Assembly: GCA_945878695.1 (NCBI GenBank)
Contig: CAMDXI010000002.1
Location: 57,462 to 121,461 of the forward strand
DNA: 64,000 nucleotides
Reading direction: 5' to 3'
Source: Methylotenera oryzisoli
GTDB taxonomy: Bacteria; Pseudomonadota; Gammaproteobacteria; Burkholderiales; Methylophilaceae
The translations under genes and the position numbers were made by a program. Positions 36,027 through 44,702 of this stretch are shown one piece after another; the stretch's first letter is position 1; every line of letters starts with the position of its first letter. The notes under the pieces are model-generated. The model was not told where the DNA came from. It was given only the letters and a program-made list of their open reading frames with translations, and ran no database searches.

Positions 36027-37190
36027 ATGACTACTTTATCCGAGCCATCGGCCATCGCCCAAAAACACAGCGAGCAACTCAGCTTGCTCATCCAGGATCG
36101 CATCGTGCTAGCAGGGGGGTGCTTGGATTTTTCAAGCTTCATGCAGTTAGCGCTGTATGCTCCAGGCCTAGGCTATTACTCTGCCGGCCGGCAAAAGTTC
36201 AGCCAAATGCAAAAAGACGGTGGCGATTTTGTCACTGCGCCAGAAATGACCAGCTTATTTGGGCGCACCATCGCCGAGCAAGTGGCGCAAATTTTTCAAG
36301 CGATGCGTGGCGACTTATTGGAGTTGGGCGCCGGCACCGGTAAGTTGGCGGCCGACCTCTTATTGGCCTTGGCGGATCTAGACTGCTTGCCGCAGCAGTA
36401 TTTTATATTGGAAGTAAGTGACCACTTACGGCAAGTGCAGTTGGAAACCTTGCAGGCCACCTTGCCCGCTGCCTTATTGCGGCGCGTGCAATGGCTGCAT
36501 GCTTTGCCAGCAGCATTCGAGGGCGTAATCTTGGCTAACGAAGTGTTGGATGCGGTGCCGGTGCACTTGGTCCATGCGACCGAACAGGGTTTGCTTGAGC
36601 GTGGCGTGGCGTGGCAGGATGGGTTTGTTTGGCAGGATAAAGCGATAGCAGAATCGCATTTGCTTAGCTTGGCGGAGCAACAGAATTTACCGGTGGGCTA
36701 CCTGACCGAATTTAGCCCAGCAGCCACGGCCTTGGTCAGCAGTTTGGCGCTAAGCTTGCAGCGAGGCGCGATTATCTTGATTGATTATGGCTTCTCGGCG
36801 CGTGAGTATTACCACCCGCAACGCAATCAAGGCACATTGATGTGCCATTATCAGCATCATGCGCACCCTGATCCATTAGTGAACATCGGTTTGCAAGACA
36901 TCACTGCCCATGTCGACTTTACTAGTGTTGCCTATGCCGGCGTCAATCATGGCTTAAGTTTGGCCGGCTTTTGCAGCCAAGCCCAATTTTTGATGAATGC
37001 CGGCATGCTCAAGCTCATGGCGCAAGTGTCGCCTGACGACGTGAGTCGCTATGCCCCCCTTGCCGCGGCGGCTCAGAAATTACTATCGCCTGCAGAAATG
37101 GGCGATATATTTAAGGTCATGGCCTTGACTAAAAACCTGGATGCAGCCCTCATTGGCTTCAGTCAGGGCGATAAATCGCACACTTTATAA
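36027..37190 (+). CDS. SAM-dependent methyltransferase, MidA/NDUFAF7 family
   Basis: Class I methyltransferase of the DUF185 family. Mitochondrial NDUFAF7 methylates an arginine of a complex I subunit; the bacterial role is not established. It has 387 residues: an N-terminal helical cap with [13 protein letters not shown] and [23 protein letters not shown] motif [49 protein letters not shown] and the C-terminal [15 protein letters not shown], all family hallmarks. The start codon stands almost directly behind a -10 box. It lies between the divergent SDR and trmB. Confidence 0.88.
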   Translation: MTTLSEPSAIAQKHSEQLSLLIQDRIVLAGGCLDFSSFMQLALYAPGLGYYSAGRQKFSQMQKDGGDFVTAPEMTSLFGRTIAEQVAQIFQAMRGDLLELGAGTGKLAADLLLALADLDCLPQQYFILEVSDHLRQVQLETLQATLPAALLRRVQWLHALPAAFEGVILANEVLDAVPVHLVHATEQGLLERGVAWQDGFVWQDKAIAESHLLSLAEQQNLPVGYLTEFSPAATALVSSLALSLQRGAIILIDYGFSAREYYHPQRNQGTLMCHYQHHAHPDPLVNIGLQDITAHVDFTSVAYAGVNHGLSLAGFCSQAQFLMNAGMLKLMAQVSPDDVSRYAPLAAAAQKLLSPAEMGDIFKVMALTKNLDAALIGFSQGDKSHTL

Positions 37191-37211
37191 GGACTGCATC
37201 AATCAAATTGT

Positions 37212-37217
37212 TATAAT
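37212..37217 (+). promoter_or_regulatory. -10 element giving a leaderless trmB mRNA
   Basis: TATAAT at 37212-37217 ends 7 bases before ATG 37225, so transcription would begin at the start codon itself. No ribosome site precedes either ATG 37216 or 37225. The upstream ATG at 37216 overlaps the box and would not be on that transcript. Confidence 0.42.
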
Positions 37218-37224
37218 GCCGGCT

Positions 37225-37938
37225 ATGACTAAATTACCTAACCCCGCCGCCGATAGTGCGCCAGATTTAAAAATGCGACCGATACGCAGTTTTGTTTTAA
37301 GACAAGGCCGCGTCACCAAAGCGCAAGCCCAAGCCTTGGAAGTTGGGCGACCCAAATTTGCCATAGACTACGCGCCAGGCATGATTAATTTGAATGAAAA
37401 ATTTCAGCGTCAGGAGAGCAAGAAAATACTGGAAATCGGTTTCGGTATGGGCGAAACCACGGCAAAAATCGCCCAAACTTTGCCCGATTGCGATTTCCTA
37501 GCTGTTGAGGTGCACACGCCAGGCGTTGGCGCTCTGCTTAAGTTAATAGATGAGTTGGCGCTCACTAACATACGGATTATTCAGCATGATGTGGTGGAAG
37601 TGCTGCATACCATGGTGGCCGATGCAAGTCTGGATGGCATCCATATTTTCTTTCCCGATCCTTGGCATAAAAAGCGTCACCACAAACGCCGTCTAATCCA
37701 AGCCGCTTTCGTTAAACTGCTCTGTAGCAAACTGCGTGAGGGTGCTTATTTGCATGTCGCCACCGATTGGGAAGAATACGCAATATGGGTAATGGATGTG
37801 TTGAAAGCGGAAACGCAATTGCAAAATAGCGCAGACGAGTACGCTGAAAAACCCAGCTATCGTCCACTGACTAAATTTGAAAACCGCGGCATTAAACTGG
37901 GCCACGGTGTTTGGGACATGGTGTTTACTAAAAAGTAA
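37225..37938 (+). CDS. trmB: tRNA (guanine-N7-)-methyltransferase TrmB
   Basis: Methylates G46 of tRNA using SAM. Motifs: [14 protein letters not shown] (SAM loop), [15 protein letters not shown], and the signature [19 protein letters not shown] that holds the catalytic Asp and tRNA-binding basics; the C-terminal [17 protein letters not shown] is also conserved. The frame is open back to 37141 inside the preceding gene, but that extension is not plausible. ATG 37225 (or 37216) is preferred, giving 237 residues. It ends 22 bases before the convergent engB gene. Confidence 0.95.
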   Translation: MTKLPNPAADSAPDLKMRPIRSFVLRQGRVTKAQAQALEVGRPKFAIDYAPGMINLNEKFQRQESKKILEIGFGMGETTAKIAQTLPDCDFLAVEVHTPGVGALLKLIDELALTNIRIIQHDVVEVLHTMVADASLDGIHIFFPDPWHKKRHHKRRLIQAAFVKLLCSKLREGAYLHVATDWEEYAIWVMDVLKAETQLQNSADEYAEKPSYRPLTKFENRGIKLGHGVWDMVFTKK

Positions 37939-37960
37939 GGCCACCTAGCAATTTGATTGC

Positions 37961-38629
37961 TTACTGGGCTTTTTCGCCGGTGTCCAAGGCAAACGTTTTG
38001 CGGACCAAATCTTCCGGCTCCTCGCCAAACAGCCAAGCACCGATTACTTTTTCGGCTTCTTCCACGCCTTGTTTTTTCAGGCTGGAAAAAAGTTGTATGG
38101 TGCAGACGCTGTGATAATGATTGCCCCATGTTTCAATCAACTCTTTGCGCACTCGGTTTAGCGTCAGGCTGGCTTCGCCTCGAGACAATTTGTCCGACTT
38201 GGTCAGTAAGACGTGCACCGGTTTACCGCTGGGGCAAAACCAATCTAACATCTGCCGGTCTAGAGGAGTAAGTGGGTGGCGACTATCCATTACCAACACC
38301 AAGCCAGCTAAGCTAGATCGCTCGCTTAAGTATCGCGCCAAGACGTTTTGCCAATGCGCGCGCATGGCCTCAGGCACTTTGGCATAACCGTAACCGGGTA
38401 AATCGACTAAATGCCTATCGTTACCCAGCGTGAAAAAATTAATCAGCTGCGTGCGGCCAGGTTGTTTGCTGACGAAAGCCAATCGGTTGTGGTTAGCTAG
38501 GGTATTGAGCGCGCTGGATTTGCCGGCATTAGAGCGACCGGCAAAAGCCACCTCTATGCCGCTGGCAATAGGTAGGTCGCGTAAGTGGTGTGCTGAAATA
38601 TAAAAAGCAGCATTTTGAAACAAAGGCAT
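37961..38629 (-). CDS. engB: Ribosome biogenesis GTPase EngB/YsxC
   Basis: Essential small GTPase (TrmE-Era-EngA-EngB group) for large ribosomal subunit assembly. G1 GRSNAGKS at 31-38, G3 DLPGYG at 75-80, G4 TKSD at 142-145; the Thr switch GRTQLINFF is at ~57-65. It has 222 residues, slightly longer than usual due to a C-terminal extension beyond WLFGEE. It is transcribed away from the cytochrome c4 gene and converges on trmB. Confidence 0.95.
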   Translation of the reverse strand: MPLFQNAAFYISAHHLRDLPIASGIEVAFAGRSNAGKSSALNTLANHNRLAFVSKQPGRTQLINFFTLGNDRHLVDLPGYGYAKVPEAMRAHWQNVLARYLSERSSLAGLVLVMDSRHPLTPLDRQMLDWFCPSGKPVHVLLTKSDKLSRGEASLTLNRVRKELIETWGNHYHSVCTIQLFSSLKKQGVEEAEKVIGAWLFGEEPEDLVRKTFALDTGEKAQ

Positions 38630-38789
38630 GGTGGTCCGATTCTAGTTTGCTTAATCGCTTTGGATTAAGCGCTGTACATTGCCTTAAGCAAACAACATAA
38701 TTTAACAACAGCGAAAAATGCTATCACGAATAGGTCTTTTTCGCTAAAATACCACGTTAATTGATTGAATAATTTAGATTACTGGTATG

Positions 38790-38809
38790 GCCTTAAGGCA
38801 GTTTGCCTT
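38790..38809. other. Palindrome and small hairpin upstream of cytochrome c4
   Basis: GCCTTAAGGC at 38790-38799 is a perfect 10-base palindrome, overlapping an alternative hairpin AAGGCA-GTT-TGCCTT at 38795-38809. They lie 27-46 bases upstream of the cytochrome c4 start, in its leader or promoter. The two structures are mutually exclusive. A role is not demonstrated. Confidence 0.35.
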
Positions 38810-38835
38810 GCTTGATTTGATAATTGGGAGTGGAA

Positions 38836-39489
38836 ATGCAATTTTGTCGTGCAATGAAGTTAAGCGCTGTAACAATGACAGCCTTGGTAACGATGTTGGG
38901 CTTGGTCAACGGCGCCCTCGCAGCGGATAAAGCGGTAGCAGCCGTAGCACCAGTGGAAAAAAACGCCATGGCACAAATAACCAGCACGGTTTGCGCGGCT
39001 TGTCATGGGGCGGATGGTAACAGTGTGATCACGCTGAATCCAAAATTAGCCGGCCAACACCCTGAATACTTGGTCAAACAATTGACCGAATTTAAATCCG
39101 GTAAACGCGCCAACGCGGTGATGTCGGGTATGGCAGCCATGCTAAGTGATGAGGACATGAAAGGGGTGGCCAATTATTTTGCCAGTCAGAATATAGTATT
39201 GGGTAAAGCCCAATCCAATGGCGTTGGCTCCCTAGGGGAAAAGATCTACCGCGGTGGCATTGCGGCTAACCATGTGCCAGCGTGCGCCGGTTGTCATGGC
39301 GCAAATGGAGCGGGTCTGCCTAAGCAATTTCCACGTTTGTCTGGCCAGCATGCGGATTACACCCTAGCGCAGTTGCGTACCTTCCGCACCGGCGAACGGG
39401 CTAATGCGCCCATGATGATGGCGATATCAAGCAAAATGTCGGATGCGGAAATGGCTGCGGTGGCCGATTACATCCAAGGCCTGCGTTAA
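38836..39489 (+). CDS. Dihaem cytochrome c4
   Basis: Periplasmic, probably membrane-associated electron carrier that moves electrons from the bc1 complex to terminal oxidases or reductases. Signal peptide (MKLSAVTMTALVTMLGLVNG then ALAAD) and two class I haem c domains: CAACH at Cys53-His57 and CAGCH at Cys150-His154. Each is followed by a candidate Met axial ligand (NAVMSGMAAMLSDEDM and NAPMMMAISSKMSD). Start ATG 38836 has GGGAG just upstream; ATG 38854 is the alternative. It has 217 residues, normal for c4. A strong terminator follows. Confidence 0.93.
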   Translation: MQFCRAMKLSAVTMTALVTMLGLVNGALAADKAVAAVAPVEKNAMAQITSTVCAACHGADGNSVITLNPKLAGQHPEYLVKQLTEFKSGKRANAVMSGMAAMLSDEDMKGVANYFASQNIVLGKAQSNGVGSLGEKIYRGGIAANHVPACAGCHGANGAGLPKQFPRLSGQHADYTLAQLRTFRTGERANAPMMMAISSKMSDAEMAAVADYIQGLR

Positions 39490-39507
39490 TTCAACCTTTT
39501 AAACAGT

Positions 39508-39536
39508 AAAAAAGGCAGCCATGGCTGCCTTTTTTT
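39508..39536. terminator. Rho-independent terminator after cytochrome c4
   Basis: A6-GGCAGCC (39508-39520), AT, GGCTGCC-T7 (39523-39536). Perfect dyad with flanking A and T runs; strong in both directions. Confidence 0.92.
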
Positions 39537-39556
39537 ATGCCTATTTTTTGTCTGCT

Positions 39557-39569
39557 GTTACGGCGTAAC
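39557..39569. other. Short perfect palindrome GTTACGGCGTAAC
   Basis: GTTACG and CGTAAC flank a single G, in the 207-base region between the cytochrome c4 terminator and the pseudopilin gene. It could be an operator; no known regulator is recognised. The remainder of that stretch holds A/T-rich sequence with no clear gene. Confidence 0.3.
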
Positions 39570-39743
39570 GGCGGAATAAAAAACCGATTAAAGTATTATT
39601 AAGGTATCATCTTTGTCCGCCTACTGCATTTTTATTAAGTGCCGTTTTCATGTATGTATTCCTAGACTTAGCTTAAATTAACCCAGTAAGCGCCAGTACG
39701 TTTGATGTTCATCGTTAGATCACAAATTATTTTGGAGAACGAC

Positions 39744-40406
39744 ATGAAAAAACAACAGTTGGGTTTTACCTTGATTGAATTGGCCATCGTTTTAGTCATC
39801 ATAGGATTGCTGCTTGGGGGCGTGTTAAAGGGTCAGGAGTTGATTAACAGCGCTAAGGTGAAGAGCATGGCGACCGACTTTAAGAACATACAAGTCTACC
39901 TGTATGGGTATCAGGATAAGTTTAAAGCCTTGCCTGGGGACGACAGGGCGGCCAGCACTCACTTGGCGGGTGCCGCCAATGCGACCACCGGTGGCACGCC
40001 TGGCGATGCCGTCATACAGGGTCTGTATGGGTCCAGCACGGCCACGGAGGAGTCGGTGTTGTTTTGGCAGCACGTCCGTTTAGCCGGATTGGCCGCAGGC
40101 CCCACCGATGTGGCCGCGGAGAATTATTTTCCTGTGAATGCCGACGGCGGCAGGATAGGCATACAAAGCGTGGCCACCTTGGTAGCCGTGACGCCCATCT
40201 CCAGCACGGAACCGGGCGGCTTGTCTGGGGCTTATGTGATTTGCTCGGAAGGCGTATTGGGTAAGTACGCCAAACAATTGGACAGCACCATGGACGATGG
40301 CGTCGGGGATACCGGCTCCATGCGTATCGTGGTAAAGGCCACACCCAGCACCGGCGTGGCGGCGCCCGATGACGCCAGCCCATACGTGCTGTGCTTGGCT
40401 TTTTAG
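39744..40406 (+). CDS. Stand-alone type II secretion/type IV pilin-like protein (pseudopilin)
   Basis: Secreted or membrane-held pseudopilin. A 7-residue leader MKKQQLG is followed by FTLIELAIVLVIIGLLLGG, the class III prepilin signal with Phe+1 and Glu+5; cleavage and N-methylation by a prepilin peptidase are expected. The globular part (to residue 220) contains a conserved-looking FKALPGDDRAA segment typical of GspG/H-like proteins, then a variable Gly/Thr-rich region with two Cys near 168 and 217 that could form a disulfide. Start 39744 has GGAGAA at 39734-39739. It is bounded by terminators on both sides, so it is a single-gene unit with no secretion genes nearby. Confidence 0.82.
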   Translation: MKKQQLGFTLIELAIVLVIIGLLLGGVLKGQELINSAKVKSMATDFKNIQVYLYGYQDKFKALPGDDRAASTHLAGAANATTGGTPGDAVIQGLYGSSTATEESVLFWQHVRLAGLAAGPTDVAAENYFPVNADGGRIGIQSVATLVAVTPISSTEPGGLSGAYVICSEGVLGKYAKQLDSTMDDGVGDTGSMRIVVKATPSTGVAAPDDASPYVLCLAF

Positions 40407-40440
40407 CATGGCTTAAACAAGCTCATTTGCAGGGAAAAAT

Positions 40441-40463
40441 AGCCCATTATGTTGGGCTTTTTT
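40441..40463 (+). terminator. Rho-independent terminator after the pseudopilin gene
   Basis: AGCCCA (40441-40446), 6-base loop, TGGGCT (40453-40458) followed by TTTTT. It separates the pseudopilin gene from the mla operon. Confidence 0.85.
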
Positions 40464-40566
40464 ATGCCGGCTGATATCGCTTTTGACTATGAAACGTCTT
40501 GCTTAGATGCTAAATTGTTTTAGAATAGGGACTTAATAAAAAGCCCATCAACCCACCGCGTAATTC

Positions 40567-41382
40567 ATGACCTCTAACATAGTAGAAATTGATAACCTTT
40601 CCTTTGGCTATAAAGGACGTTTGCTGCATAAAGGCATCAACATGGTCTTTCCGCGTGGCAAGGTGATCGCCATCATGGGCGGCAGTGGCAGTGGTAAAAC
40701 CACCCTATTGCGTTTAATTGGCGGGCAAATTAAGCCCAGCCATGGCGAGGTACGGGTAGATGGCGACGTGGTGCACAAGCAAGATCGCGAAGGCATCTAT
40801 ACCCTGCGGCGAAAAATGGGCATGCTGTTTCAGCACGGCGCTTTGTTCACGGATTTATCGGTGTTTGACAACGTGGCTTTCCCCATGCGCGAGTTGACTG
40901 ATTTGCCTGAAGCCATGATTAGGGATTTGGTATTAATGAAATTAAACGCCGTGGGCTTGCGTGGCGCCCATCAGTTCATGCCGGCTGAATTATCCGGCGG
41001 CATGGCAAGGCGCGTGGCGCTTGCTCGGGCCATCGCCTTGGACCCAGCCATCATTATGTACGATGAACCTTTTGCTGGATTGGACCCGATTTCCATGGGC
41101 GTGATATGCGCGCTTATCCGCAGCTTAAATGACGCTTTAGGCGCCACCTCGATTATCGTCTCGCACGATGTAAAAGAGACCTTTTTGATTGCCGATTACG
41201 TGTATTTTGTGGCCAATGGCGAAGTGGCAGCGGAAGGCACGCCGGATGATTTAATGCAATCCAAGCTGCCTTTTGTGCATCAGTTTGTGCACGGGGATAA
41301 AGACGGTCCCGTGCCATTTCACTACCCTGCAGCCGATTACCGTTCTGAACTATTGCAAGCAAGCTCAGGCCAAAAAGGGTAA
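40567..41382 (+). CDS. mlaF: Phospholipid transport ATP-binding protein MlaF
   Basis: ATPase of the MlaFEDB inner-membrane complex that moves phospholipids between inner and outer membranes to keep outer-membrane asymmetry. It has 271 residues. Walker A GGSGSGKTT at 38-46, signature LSGGMARRVALARA, Walker B IIMYDEPFAGLD, switch His in IIVSHDVKETF. The C-terminal extension (GDKDGPVPFHYPAADY) corresponds to the hook that contacts the partner MlaF/MlaB. It is the first gene of mlaFEDCB after a terminator. A promoter is not obvious; ATG 40567 has no strong ribosome site. Confidence 0.94.
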   Translation: MTSNIVEIDNLSFGYKGRLLHKGINMVFPRGKVIAIMGGSGSGKTTLLRLIGGQIKPSHGEVRVDGDVVHKQDREGIYTLRRKMGMLFQHGALFTDLSVFDNVAFPMRELTDLPEAMIRDLVLMKLNAVGLRGAHQFMPAELSGGMARRVALARAIALDPAIIMYDEPFAGLDPISMGVICALIRSLNDALGATSIIVSHDVKETFLIADYVYFVANGEVAAEGTPDDLMQSKLPFVHQFVHGDKDGPVPFHYPAADYRSELLQASSGQKG

Positions 41383-41393
41383 GAGTTAACACC

Positions 41394-42200
41394 ATGATAA
41401 AATCCAAGCTTATGCTAAGTATGCTTCGCCACCTGCGCGGCATGGGCCACCGCATGATAGAGCGCACTTGGCGCTTGGGCGCGGGAGCCAGATTATTTTT
41501 CTTGGCCATCGTCTATTCCGGCGAGAGTTTTAAGCGCTTTCATTTAACCTTGCGCGAAATCTATTTCACCGGCGTCATGTCGCTACTGATTATTATCGTA
41601 TCGGCTTTTTTTGTCGGCATGGTGCTGGCCTTGCAAGGCTACAACACCTTGCAAAAATACGGTTCATCGGAAGCCATAGGCGTGCTAGTGGCCTTAGCCT
41701 TGGTGCGCGAATTAGGTCCTGTGGTCACGGCATTATTGTTTGCCGGTCGCGCCGGCACGGCCATTACTGCGGAAATAGGTTTGATGAAAACCACAGAGCA
41801 ATTGTCTGCCATGGAGATGATGGCCGTTAATCCAATTGCACGTGTGGTGGCGCCGCGTTTTTGGGCTGGGGTGATTTCCATGCCCATACTCGCGTCTATT
41901 TTTTCCATGGTCGGCATATTGGGCGGCTACTTGGTAGCCGTGCCATTGATAGGTGTGGACGACGGTGCATTTTGGTCGCAAATGCAGGCCAACGTGGATT
42001 TTAGTGCCGACATCGTCAATGGCGTGATTAAAAGCCTGGTATTCGGTGTGGTGTGCACCATGATCGCTTTGTTTGAAGGGTTTGATGCGCCACCTACAGC
42101 CGAGGGGGTGAGCCGAGCCACCACCCGTACGGTGGTGATATCGTCCTTAACGGTATTGGGCCTGGATTTTATTTTAACGTCTTTTATGTTGGTCGTATAA
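41394..42200 (+). CDS. mlaE: Phospholipid transport permease MlaE
   Basis: MlaE/YrbE family permease of the Mla system. 268 residues; five to six membrane helices after an amphipathic N-terminus. Conserved segments: FFVGMVLALQGYNTLQKYGS, ALVRELGPVVTALLFAGRAGTA, IGLMKTTEQLSAMEMMAVNP and GGYLVAVPLIG. Starts 11 bases after mlaF. An internal ATG at 41412 is a possible alternative start. Confidence 0.95.
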   Translation: MIKSKLMLSMLRHLRGMGHRMIERTWRLGAGARLFFLAIVYSGESFKRFHLTLREIYFTGVMSLLIIIVSAFFVGMVLALQGYNTLQKYGSSEAIGVLVALALVRELGPVVTALLFAGRAGTAITAEIGLMKTTEQLSAMEMMAVNPIARVVAPRFWAGVISMPILASIFSMVGILGGYLVAVPLIGVDDGAFWSQMQANVDFSADIVNGVIKSLVFGVVCTMIALFEGFDAPPTAEGVSRATTRTVVISSLTVLGLDFILTSFMLVV

Positions 42201-42232
42201 GCGCTGAGACAGTGATTTGAGGGGGTATATAA

Positions 42233-42751
42233 GTGGATAGAACAACGCTGGATTTATGGGTAGGTATTTTTGTGGCCATTGGTGTGGCCGCGCTATTTGG
42301 CTTGGCGATGAAAGTGGGCAATTTAACGTCCAGTAAGATAGGCCCCACCATCACCGTCACCGCTGCATTTGATAATGTTGGTAGTCTTAAGCCGCATGCG
42401 CCCATCAAGAGTGCGGGTGTCGTGGTTGGCCGTGTCGATAATATTGTCTTTAACAGTGAAACTTATGAGGCCATCGTGACACTCAATATAGACGAGCGTT
42501 ATGCGTTTCCCATAGACACCTTTGCCAATATTTATACCGCCGGTTTGTTGGGTGAGCAGTACATTGGTTTGGAGGCCGGTGGCGATGAAGTGGTGTTGAA
42601 AAATGGTGATAAAATAGCCAAAACTCAAGATGCCATTGTGCTAGAGAAAATGATCAGTCAATTTTTGTTTAACAAGGCCTCTGAAACCGAAGCAAAAGCC
42701 GATGTCAAAGCGGCGCCACCTGTTGGGACCGAGCTGGATATACTTAAATAA
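42233..42751 (+). CDS. mlaD: Outer-membrane lipid asymmetry MCE protein MlaD
   Basis: Single-span inner-membrane protein whose MCE domain forms a hexameric ring through which lipids pass. One N-terminal helix (LWVGIFVAIGVAALFGLA), then the MCE domain with TAAFDNVGSLKPHAPIKSAG and IYTAGLLGEQYIGLEAGGD, and a short C-terminal helix that plugs the ring. GTG start at 42233 is preceded by GAGGGGG with good spacing; no closer ATG fits. It has 172 residues, typical. Substrate-binding protein MlaC is encoded next. Confidence 0.94.
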   Translation: MDRTTLDLWVGIFVAIGVAALFGLAMKVGNLTSSKIGPTITVTAAFDNVGSLKPHAPIKSAGVVVGRVDNIVFNSETYEAIVTLNIDERYAFPIDTFANIYTAGLLGEQYIGLEAGGDEVVLKNGDKIAKTQDAIVLEKMISQFLFNKASETEAKADVKAAPPVGTELDILK

Positions 42752-42759
42752 GGATAGCA

Positions 42760-43380
42760 ATGAAAGCCATAGTAAAAATCTTATGCCTAGCGGGCTTGGC
42801 GTTGTTTGCCAATGTGGCCATGGCCAACATAGACATGGCGCCGGATGCCTTGGTTAAACAAACGGCCGACGACGTCTTGACCATAGTCAAAAATGACAAA
42901 GACATACAAGCCGGTAACCAGCAAAAATTGTTCGCCGTGGTGGAAGAGAAAATCTTGCCAAATTTTGACTTTGATCGCGTTTGCCGCATGGTGCTGGGCA
43001 AAAATTGGAAGTCAGCCAGCCCGGAGCAGCAAGCTTTATTTCAGAAAGAATTCCGCAGTCTGTTGTTGCGCACATACGCCACCGCATTGGGAAAATACCG
43101 CGATCAGGTTATTGAATACCGCCCTATGCAAACCGACGCCAGCGAAAAAAATGTCACGGTAAAAACGCAAATTATCCAAAAAGGTGGCCAGCCGATTGCC
43201 GTCGATTACAGCTTGGTCAAAGGCACCGCTGGTTGGAAAGTCTATGACATTACTATCGAAAGCGTCAGCTTGGTGACCAATTACCGCAGTCAATTTAGCA
43301 GCGAAATTCGCCAAAATGGTTTAGACAGTCTGAATAAGAAGTTAGCCGATAAAAACGCTGCTACCGAGGTGAAGCGTTAA
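42760..43380 (+). CDS. mlaC: Periplasmic phospholipid-binding protein MlaC
   Basis: Soluble periplasmic shuttle (Ttg2D/MlaC family) that carries phospholipid between MlaA-OmpC/F in the outer membrane and MlaFEDB. Signal peptide (MKAIVKILCLAGLALFANVAM to AMA) and a NTF2-like domain: PNFDFDRVCRMVLGKNWKSA, FRSLLLRTYATALGKY, VKTQIIQKGGQPIAVDYSL and GWKVYDITIESVSLVTNYR, the last with the family's conserved VTNYR. It has 206 residues. It lies between mlaD and mlaB with 2- to 8-base gaps. Confidence 0.94.
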   Translation: MKAIVKILCLAGLALFANVAMANIDMAPDALVKQTADDVLTIVKNDKDIQAGNQQKLFAVVEEKILPNFDFDRVCRMVLGKNWKSASPEQQALFQKEFRSLLLRTYATALGKYRDQVIEYRPMQTDASEKNVTVKTQIIQKGGQPIAVDYSLVKGTAGWKVYDITIESVSLVTNYRSQFSSEIRQNGLDSLNKKLADKNAATEVKR

Positions 43381-43382
43381 GC

Positions 43383-43694
43383 TTGAACGCCATGGCCATT
43401 AACGCAGCGAGTAAAATTGAGCAGCATGGCAACACCTGGCGGATTGCCGGTGACGTGCTGATGGATAACGCCAATTTTATCCTGCAACAAAGTCGGGCCT
43501 TGTCCACGGGCGATGAATTTTTAGTGGATTTTTCTGCCGTCAATAAAGTCGATACGGCCGCGCTCAGTCTCATGATGGAATGGCAGCGCCGCGCTGCTGC
43601 ATCTTCTTCTCATGTACGCTTTGCTAATATGCCAGTGAATTTAACTCGATTGGTGTCGCTGTATGGCTTGACCGATTTTGTACCAGTTCGCTAG
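43383..43694 (+). CDS. mlaB: STAS-domain protein MlaB
   Basis: Small cytosolic STAS protein that stabilises and regulates MlaF. About 100 residues: antiparallel strand-helix pattern with WRIAGDVLMDNANFIL, DFSAVNKVDTAALSLMMEWQ (the STAS signature loop with Asp-Thr/Ser) and VNLTRLVSLYGL. Start may be TTG 43383, with a GAGGTGAAG site upstream at 43366-43374, or ATG 43392; the former is kept here because of spacing. It closes the mlaFEDCB run; a possible weak hairpin follows. Confidence 0.85.
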   Translation: MNAMAINAASKIEQHGNTWRIAGDVLMDNANFILQQSRALSTGDEFLVDFSAVNKVDTAALSLMMEWQRRAAASSSHVRFANMPVNLTRLVSLYGLTDFVPVR

Positions 43695-43743
43695 CTTTAA
43701 CTTGCGTTCAAAACGACCTGCTGTTTGCGCTTACCCATTTCTC

Positions 43744-43769
43744 AAGGGCCTGTATAAAAGCAAGCCCTT
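43744..43769 (+). terminator. Possible weak terminator between mlaB and the ABC-2 genes
   Basis: AAGGGC (43744-43749) pairs with GCCCTT (43764-43769) across a 14-base loop, followed by ATTTATT rather than a clean T-run. It may attenuate rather than stop transcription into the next gene. Confidence 0.35.
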
Positions 43770-43799
43770 ATTTATTAAGGCTTAAGCTGTCAGCGTAAT

Positions 43800-44702
43800 A
43801 TGACCACCGCCATACAAATCAATCGCATCCATAAGCATTTTGGCGCCTTGCATGCCTTAAAAGGCATCGATTTGAGCGTAGAACAAGGTGAGTTTTTTGC
43901 CCTGCTTGGCCCAAATGGTGCTGGCAAATCAACCTTAATCAACATCTTGGCTGGCCTCATTAAACCTAGTTCGGGCGACATCTCGGTGCTGGGTTTTGAT
44001 GTGGTTGAGCAGTACCGGCAAGCTAGGCAATTATTGGGCATAGTCCCGCAAGAGCTGGTATTTGATCCCTTTTTCAATGTGCGTGAAATGCTGCGCTTTC
44101 AAGCCGGTTACTTTGGCCGAGGGCCGGAGAACGATGCTTGGGTGGATGAGATATTGGTGGGCTTAGGTCTAGCCGATAAAGCCAATACCAATATGCGCAA
44201 GCTTTCCGGCGGCATGAAGCGTCGCGCGTTGATAGCTCAAGCGCTGGCGCACAAGCCGCCGGTGATCGTCTTGGATGAGCCTACCGCCGGTGTCGATGTT
44301 GAATTGCGGCAAACCATGTGGGCGTTTATTAAAAAGCTCAATCGCGAGGGCCATACCATTATCCTGACCACGCATTACCTGGAAGAAGCGGAAACCTTAT
44401 GCAATCGCGTAGGCATGATGAAGCAAGGTGAGTTGGTGGCATTGGATAGCACGGCGAATTTGCTGAATAAATTTTCCGGAAAAAAATTGAGTTTAAGCTT
44501 GGGGGAGGTCAGCTTGCCCGAAGCGATACGGCCCATGCTGAGGGGCCAAGAAAAAGGCGTGCACACGTTTGCTTTAACCGATATGGCGCAAATTGAATTG
44601 GTTTTATCCAGTTTGCGCACGGCTAATATTGCCGTGGCTGATATGCAATTGCATGAAGCCGACCTCGAAGACGTGTTTCTATCATTGGTGGGTAAACAAT
44701 AA
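43800..44702 (+). CDS. ABC-2 type exporter, ATP-binding subunit (YadG-like)
   Basis: ATPase of an ABC exporter of the CcmA/YadG kind. 300 residues. Walker A GPNGAGKST at ~37-45, signature LSGGMKRRALIAQAL, Walker B VIVLDEPTAGVD, switch His in IILTTHYLEEAE, and a C-terminal regulatory region with DLEDVFLSLVG. Its stop (TAA 44700-44702) shares one base with the next ATG. Substrate is unknown; location beside Mla and MurA genes suggests a cell-envelope lipid or polysaccharide, which is inference. Confidence 0.88.
   Translation: MTTAIQINRIHKHFGALHALKGIDLSVEQGEFFALLGPNGAGKSTLINILAGLIKPSSGDISVLGFDVVEQYRQARQLLGIVPQELVFDPFFNVREMLRFQAGYFGRGPENDAWVDEILVGLGLADKANTNMRKLSGGMKRRALIAQALAHKPPVIVLDEPTAGVDVELRQTMWAFIKKLNREGHTIILTTHYLEEAETLCNRVGMMKQGELVALDSTANLLNKFSGKKLSLSLGEVSLPEAIRPMLRGQEKGVHTFALTDMAQIELVLSSLRTANIAVADMQLHEADLEDVFLSLVGKQ

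Noticed and set aside
37141..37224. TrmB start inside the MidA-type gene
   Set aside because: The added residues are just an out-of-frame reading of that gene; TrmB homology begins after 37225.
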